DNA of 8,535 bases from JBCCZC01 sp039188505 (GTDB taxonomy: Bacteria > Pseudomonadota > Gammaproteobacteria > Xanthomonadales > SZUA-38). The stretch spans positions 1 to 8,535 of the forward strand of contig JBCCZC010000243.1 in NCBI GenBank assembly GCA_039188505.1, written 5' to 3'. Numbering within the stretch: position 1 is the first letter of the stretch; each line of letters begins with the position of its first letter. Below, one piece after another: positions 5,618-8,535 of this stretch. The position numbers and the translations under genes are program-made. The notes beneath the pieces are model-generated. The model saw only the letters and a list, made by a program, of their open reading frames with translations. It did not search any database and was not told the origin of the DNA.

Positions 5618-8535
5618 GTCCGCCTCCATCCAGCTTGATCAGGAGTTCGTCGAGTTCGCCCGGGTCGAAGTCCATCTGCGGGAAATCCTCGTCGACGAAG
5701 CCGCCGCCGTGATCGCCTCCGAGGCAGTGCGCCAGCAGCCGTTCGACCTCGCCGGCCCAGGCCTGCGCGAGCGCTTCGACCGTGGCGCGCAGATGTAACC
5801 CCGTGCTGTAGCCGACGTACAGCAGCATCCGCCCGCCGCGCACGAGCGCATTGACGTCGAAAACGAGGCCGCGAGGGTCGGCCGGGTGCCTGAGGGCGCC
5901 CACAGCCTCCCGCGCCGGGCCGAACAGGGTCGAGCCCTCGAAGAGCTGATCCGCTTGCCCGAGATAATTGAATCGGAGCTGCGCTGCTGGCCCGGCATCC
6001 CTGGCCCGGGGATCGCCGAGCAGGTAGCGCCGAACCCCGTCATCGAGTCCCCGGTTGGCCACGCTCCGCAGGCGACGCTTGACCTGCCGGAGCGACCGAT
6101 CGGGGTCATCGTCATCGAGCGCCAGGGTCACGGTGTAGAGCGTGGTCAGCCAGCCGACGGTCCGGGAGAGATCGATCTCCGCGTCGAGATCGGGGCGCCC
6201 GTGCCCCTCGAGTTCCAGGGTCAGCGCCGGCTCGTCGAGCCCTCGATCTCCGAACAGGCCCTTCAAGGCGCGGAGCAACCCCGTCAGCAGGAGTTCGTCG
6301 ACGTCGACGCGATAGGCGTCGTGCAGGTTGCGCAGCAGCTTCGAACTGATCTCCGCGTCGAGTTCGACGATGACCGTATCGGCATCCATCATCCGGTTCG
6401 TGCCCTGCGGCATGTCCAGCGGCAGCAAGGCGGCGGGCTTGGGTCCGTCCTGCGCGTCCTCGCTGGCGGGTTCGTAGCGGCCCTGGAGATGGGCCACCCA
6501 GGCCGAGAGGGGCGTCGACGCCGGCGGCAAGTCCACGGCGTTCATCCGCTCCAGCTGTGCGAGGGCCAGCTGCAGATCCCCCAGCAGGATGCGCCAGGAC
6601 ACGCCATCCACCAGCAGGTGATGGCAGATGACCAGGAGGCGGCGTTCGGTCTGGGTCTGGAAGGTCTGCTCGAACAGCACCACGCTCCAGAGCGGCCCGC
6701 GCTCGAGGTCGAAGCGCGCCTGGACCGTGGCCGCCGTGGCCGCGATCGCCTTTTCCAGATCGTCCTGCGCGCCCAGCGTCACGGCCTCCACCGGTGCGTC
6801 GCCCTCGACGCCGTGGATCGTTCGAACCCACGTGCCGTCCCGCTCGTGAAAGGTGGAGCGCAGCGCATCGTGGCACGCACGCACCGCTTCCAACGCCACG
6901 CGCAGCCGCGGCAGCGGCACCGGCGCCTTCAGGTCGAGCAGAACGGCCTGGTTCCAGTGGGCCCGGTGTTCCAGTGGCTGGGCGAAGAACCAGCGCTGGA
7001 TCGCGGACAGGGCGACGATGCCGCTGTTGACGGGCGCTGCGATCGTCGGCGCTTCGCGCTCCGACGTCTGCGCGACGAGGGCGGCGATGGTCGGATACTG
7101 GAAGAGGTCACGGGGCATCAGCGCCAGACCGGCCGCCCGGGCTCGCGCGACCAGCTGGAGCGCGAGGATCGAGTCCCCACCAAGGGCGAAGAAGTTGTCA
7201 TTCCGGCCCGGCATCCTGCCTCCCAGCAAGGGCCGCCAGAGCTCCGCCATGGCGTACTCCGGGCCGGGCCGCGGCGCCTCCGACCGATCCTCTGCCGTGC
7301 GCTCCAGCTCCGGCAGCTGCTGCCGCGCGACCTTTCCGTTCGGCAGAAGCGGAATGGTCTCGAGCGCCACGAAGCGCGCCGGGAGCATGAAGTCCGGGAG
7401 CCGGCGAGCGAGAAACTCGCGCACGTCGGACGCGAACTCGGAGGACGCTGGAAGCGGCTGGTTCGAAATGATGTCGCGCAACGCATGGTGCGGCACCACG
7501 TAGGCCACCAGCTCGCGACCGCTCATGTCGACCTCCGGCCGCGCCTCTCCCTTCAGGCTGACCGCCGCCCTCAGCACCTGCGGGTGCTGCTCCAGCGCTG
7601 CCTCGATTTCTCCGGGTTCGATGCGGAACCCCCGTAGCTTGACCTGGTCGTCGATCCGGCCGAGAAACAGCAACTCCCCATCGTGGCGCAGGCGCACGCG
7701 GTCACCGGTGGCGTACATGACGGCACCGCTCCGCCGATCGCCCTGCAGGTCGGGGAGAAAGCGTTCTGCCGTCAGCTCCGGACGATTCCAGTACCCTCGC
7801 GCGACGCCGCAACCCGCCAGAAAGAGCTCGCCGGGAAAGCCGGGCGCGACCGGCGCCAGCGCTTCGTCGAGCACGTAGGCGCGCGTATGGGCGATCGGGC
7901 GACCGATGGGCGCGAAGGAACCGGGCTCCCGTTCGTCCACGATTACGCCCGTCGAGTAGGTCGTGTCCTCGGAGGGACCATAGAGGTTGTAGACGCGATC
8001 CACGGACCCAGCGGCGTAAAGATCTCGCACCAGCGCGCTGGCCAGGGGCTCGCCGGCAACGTTGACGGTCTTGGTGCTGGCCGGGATCGCGCCCTGCCGG
8101 ACCAGCTCCGAAGCCACGGTGGGCACCGTATTGATGAGCGTTACCTGCGAGGACGCCAGCAGCTGCGGATCAGCGAGCGCATTTTCCACGAGGACCACCG
8201 TTCCGCCGATGCTGAGCGGCACGAAGAGCTCGAACACCGAAAGATCGAAGCAAACCGATGTCGACGCCAGGACCCGATCGAGTCGTTCGCGGCCGAACAC
8301 GGCTTCGGCCCAGTCGATCAGCGCCGCGGGGCTGCGATGTTCGATGGCCACGCCCTTCGGACGACCGGTCGACCCTGAGGTGTAGATGATGTAGGCCGTA
8401 TCCTTCGGCGTGGCTTCTGGCGTCGGGTCGTCGTACACGCCCGCTGCGAGCGTTGCGACATCGAGCACGGACACCGCGCCGGCCCCGAGACCCTGGCGCC
8501 GGATCGGCTCCGCTTCGCTCAGGACCACTGCCAGC
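5595..8535 (-). CDS. NRPS subunit, partial: A (Ala-type) - PCP - epimerization domain
   Basis: 5' part lies beyond the window: the frame stays open to the right edge, so the GTG at 8528 is not a real start. Residues below count from that GTG. Adenylation domain (1-410, lacking its N-terminal core motifs): A3 YTSGSTGRPKG at 49-59, NLYGPSEDTT at 181-190, YATGDR at 272-277, NGKV Lys399. Pocket residues by alignment to GrsA: D95 L96 F99 N133 N156 A158 L182 T190 Y191 K399, a code I recall for alanine. Carrier protein (about 425-490): LGGDS with phosphopantetheine Ser453; the GGDS form is usual before epimerization domains. Epimerization domain (about 500-935): IQRWFF 510-515, HHLLVDGVSW 636-645, EGHGRP 774-779, RTVGW 789-793, FNYLGQ 853-858; the expected catalytic His637 and Glu774 are present. 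The short acidic C-terminal tail may be a donor docking helix. Predicted role (inferred): activate L-Ala, convert it to D-Ala on the carrier and hand it to the next subunit. The domain order is very secure; the substrate is less so. Confidence 0.95.
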   Translation of the reverse strand, partial: LAVVLSEAEPIRRQGLGAGAVSVLDVATLAAGVYDDPTPEATPKDTAYIIYTSGSTGRPKGVAIEHRSPAALIDWAEAVFGRERLDRVLASTSVCFDLSVFELFVPLSIGGTVVLVENALADPQLLASSQVTLINTVPTVASELVRQGAIPASTKTVNVAGEPLASALVRDLYAAGSVDRVYNLYGPSEDTTYSTGVIVDEREPGSFAPIGRPIAHTRAYVLDEALAPVAPGFPGELFLAGCGVARGYWNRPELTAERFLPDLQGDRRSGAVMYATGDRVRLRHDGELLFLGRIDDQVKLRGFRIEPGEIEAALEQHPQVLRAAVSLKGEARPEVDMSGRELVAYVVPHHALRDIISNQPLPASSEFASDVREFLARRLPDFMLPARFVALETIPLLPNGKVARQQLPELERTAEDRSEAPRPGPEYAMAELWRPLLGGRMPGRNDNFFALGGDSILALQLVARARAAGLALMPRDLFQYPTIAALVAQTSEREAPTIAAPVNSGIVALSAIQRWFFAQPLEHRAHWNQAVLLDLKAPVPLPRLRVALEAVRACHDALRSTFHERDGTWVRTIHGVEGDAPVEAVTLGAQDDLEKAIAATAATVQARFDLERGPLWSVVLFEQTFQTQTERRLLVICHHLLVDGVSWRILLGDLQLALAQLERMNAVDLPPASTPLSAWVAHLQGRYEPASEDAQDGPKPAALLPLDMPQGTNRMMDADTVIVELDAEISSKLLRNLHDAYRVDVDELLLTGLLRALKGLFGDRGLDEPALTLELEGHGRPDLDAEIDLSRTVGWLTTLYTVTLALDDDDPDRSLRQVKRRLRSVANRGLDDGVRRYLLGDPRARDAGPAAQLRFNYLGQADQLFEGSTLFGPAREAVGALRHPADPRGLVFDVNALVRGGRMLLYVGYSTGLHLRATVEALAQAWAGEVERLLAHCLGGDHGGGFVDEDFPQMDFDPGELDELLIKLDGGGRDRSGSE
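5623..5627 (-). promoter_or_regulatory. Ribosome binding site of the Ser NRPS gene (decides the GTG start)
   Basis: The minus strand reads GGAGG, then 5 nt, then GTG at 5617. The site lies inside the 3' end of the upstream NRPS gene, so the two subunits are probably translationally coupled. The ATG at 5629 overlaps this site and has only weak purine content upstream, which argues against it as the start. Confidence 0.7.

Noticed and set aside
4619..5638. Plus-strand open frame of 339 codons, antisense to the condensation domain
   Set aside because: Arg/Gln/Gly-rich translation opposite a condensation domain with all core motifs; treated as a shadow.
5886..7637. Plus-strand open frame of 583 codons, antisense to the Ala NRPS
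   Set aside because: The translation is rich in Arg, Gln and Gly with no domain, and it mirrors a well-supported NRPS with intact motifs. Long antisense frames are expected in GC-rich coding DNA.

Overview
The window is high-GC DNA holding the 3' end of a nonribosomal peptide synthetase (NRPS) gene cluster. All convincing genes lie on the minus strand and read from right to left. The coding part is roughly two-thirds G+C, with strong GC bias at third codon positions, which also explains the long antisense open frames. This points to a high-GC bacterium. A Gram-negative such as a proteobacterium or myxobacterium is plausible, but nothing here fixes the taxon.

Layout in transcription order: (1) 8535-5595, an NRPS subunit cut off at its 5' end by the window edge: rest of an adenylation domain, a carrier protein and a complete epimerization domain. 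Its pocket residues read D-L-F-N-N-A-L-T-Y-K, a code I associate with alanine. (2) 5617-2348, a complete one-module NRPS (condensation, adenylation, carrier protein) with pocket code D-V-W-H-I-S-L-I-D-K, the classic serine code, and no thioesterase domain. (3) 2335-1331, a protein with about ten membrane spans and conserved-looking His motifs that I cannot assign to a characterised family. (4) 1302-526, a stand-alone type II thioesterase. The last 525 bases (525-1) hold no convincing gene and have lower GC than the genes; two inverted repeats lie there.

Spacing is tight (23-nt overlap, 12-nt gap, 28-nt gap), each downstream gene has its own purine-rich ribosome binding site, and no internal promoter or terminator is evident. 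The four genes are therefore most likely one operon whose promoter lies beyond the right edge.

Working model: the first subunit loads L-Ala, epimerizes it on its carrier, and passes D-Ala (or a chain ending in it) to the second subunit. That subunit's condensation domain looks like the D-donor type and joins it to Ser. The type II thioesterase clears misprimed carriers and may also help release. The membrane protein, placed between the last NRPS and the thioesterase, is the least explained part and the best candidate for something new: an unrecognised tailoring, export or self-protection function.
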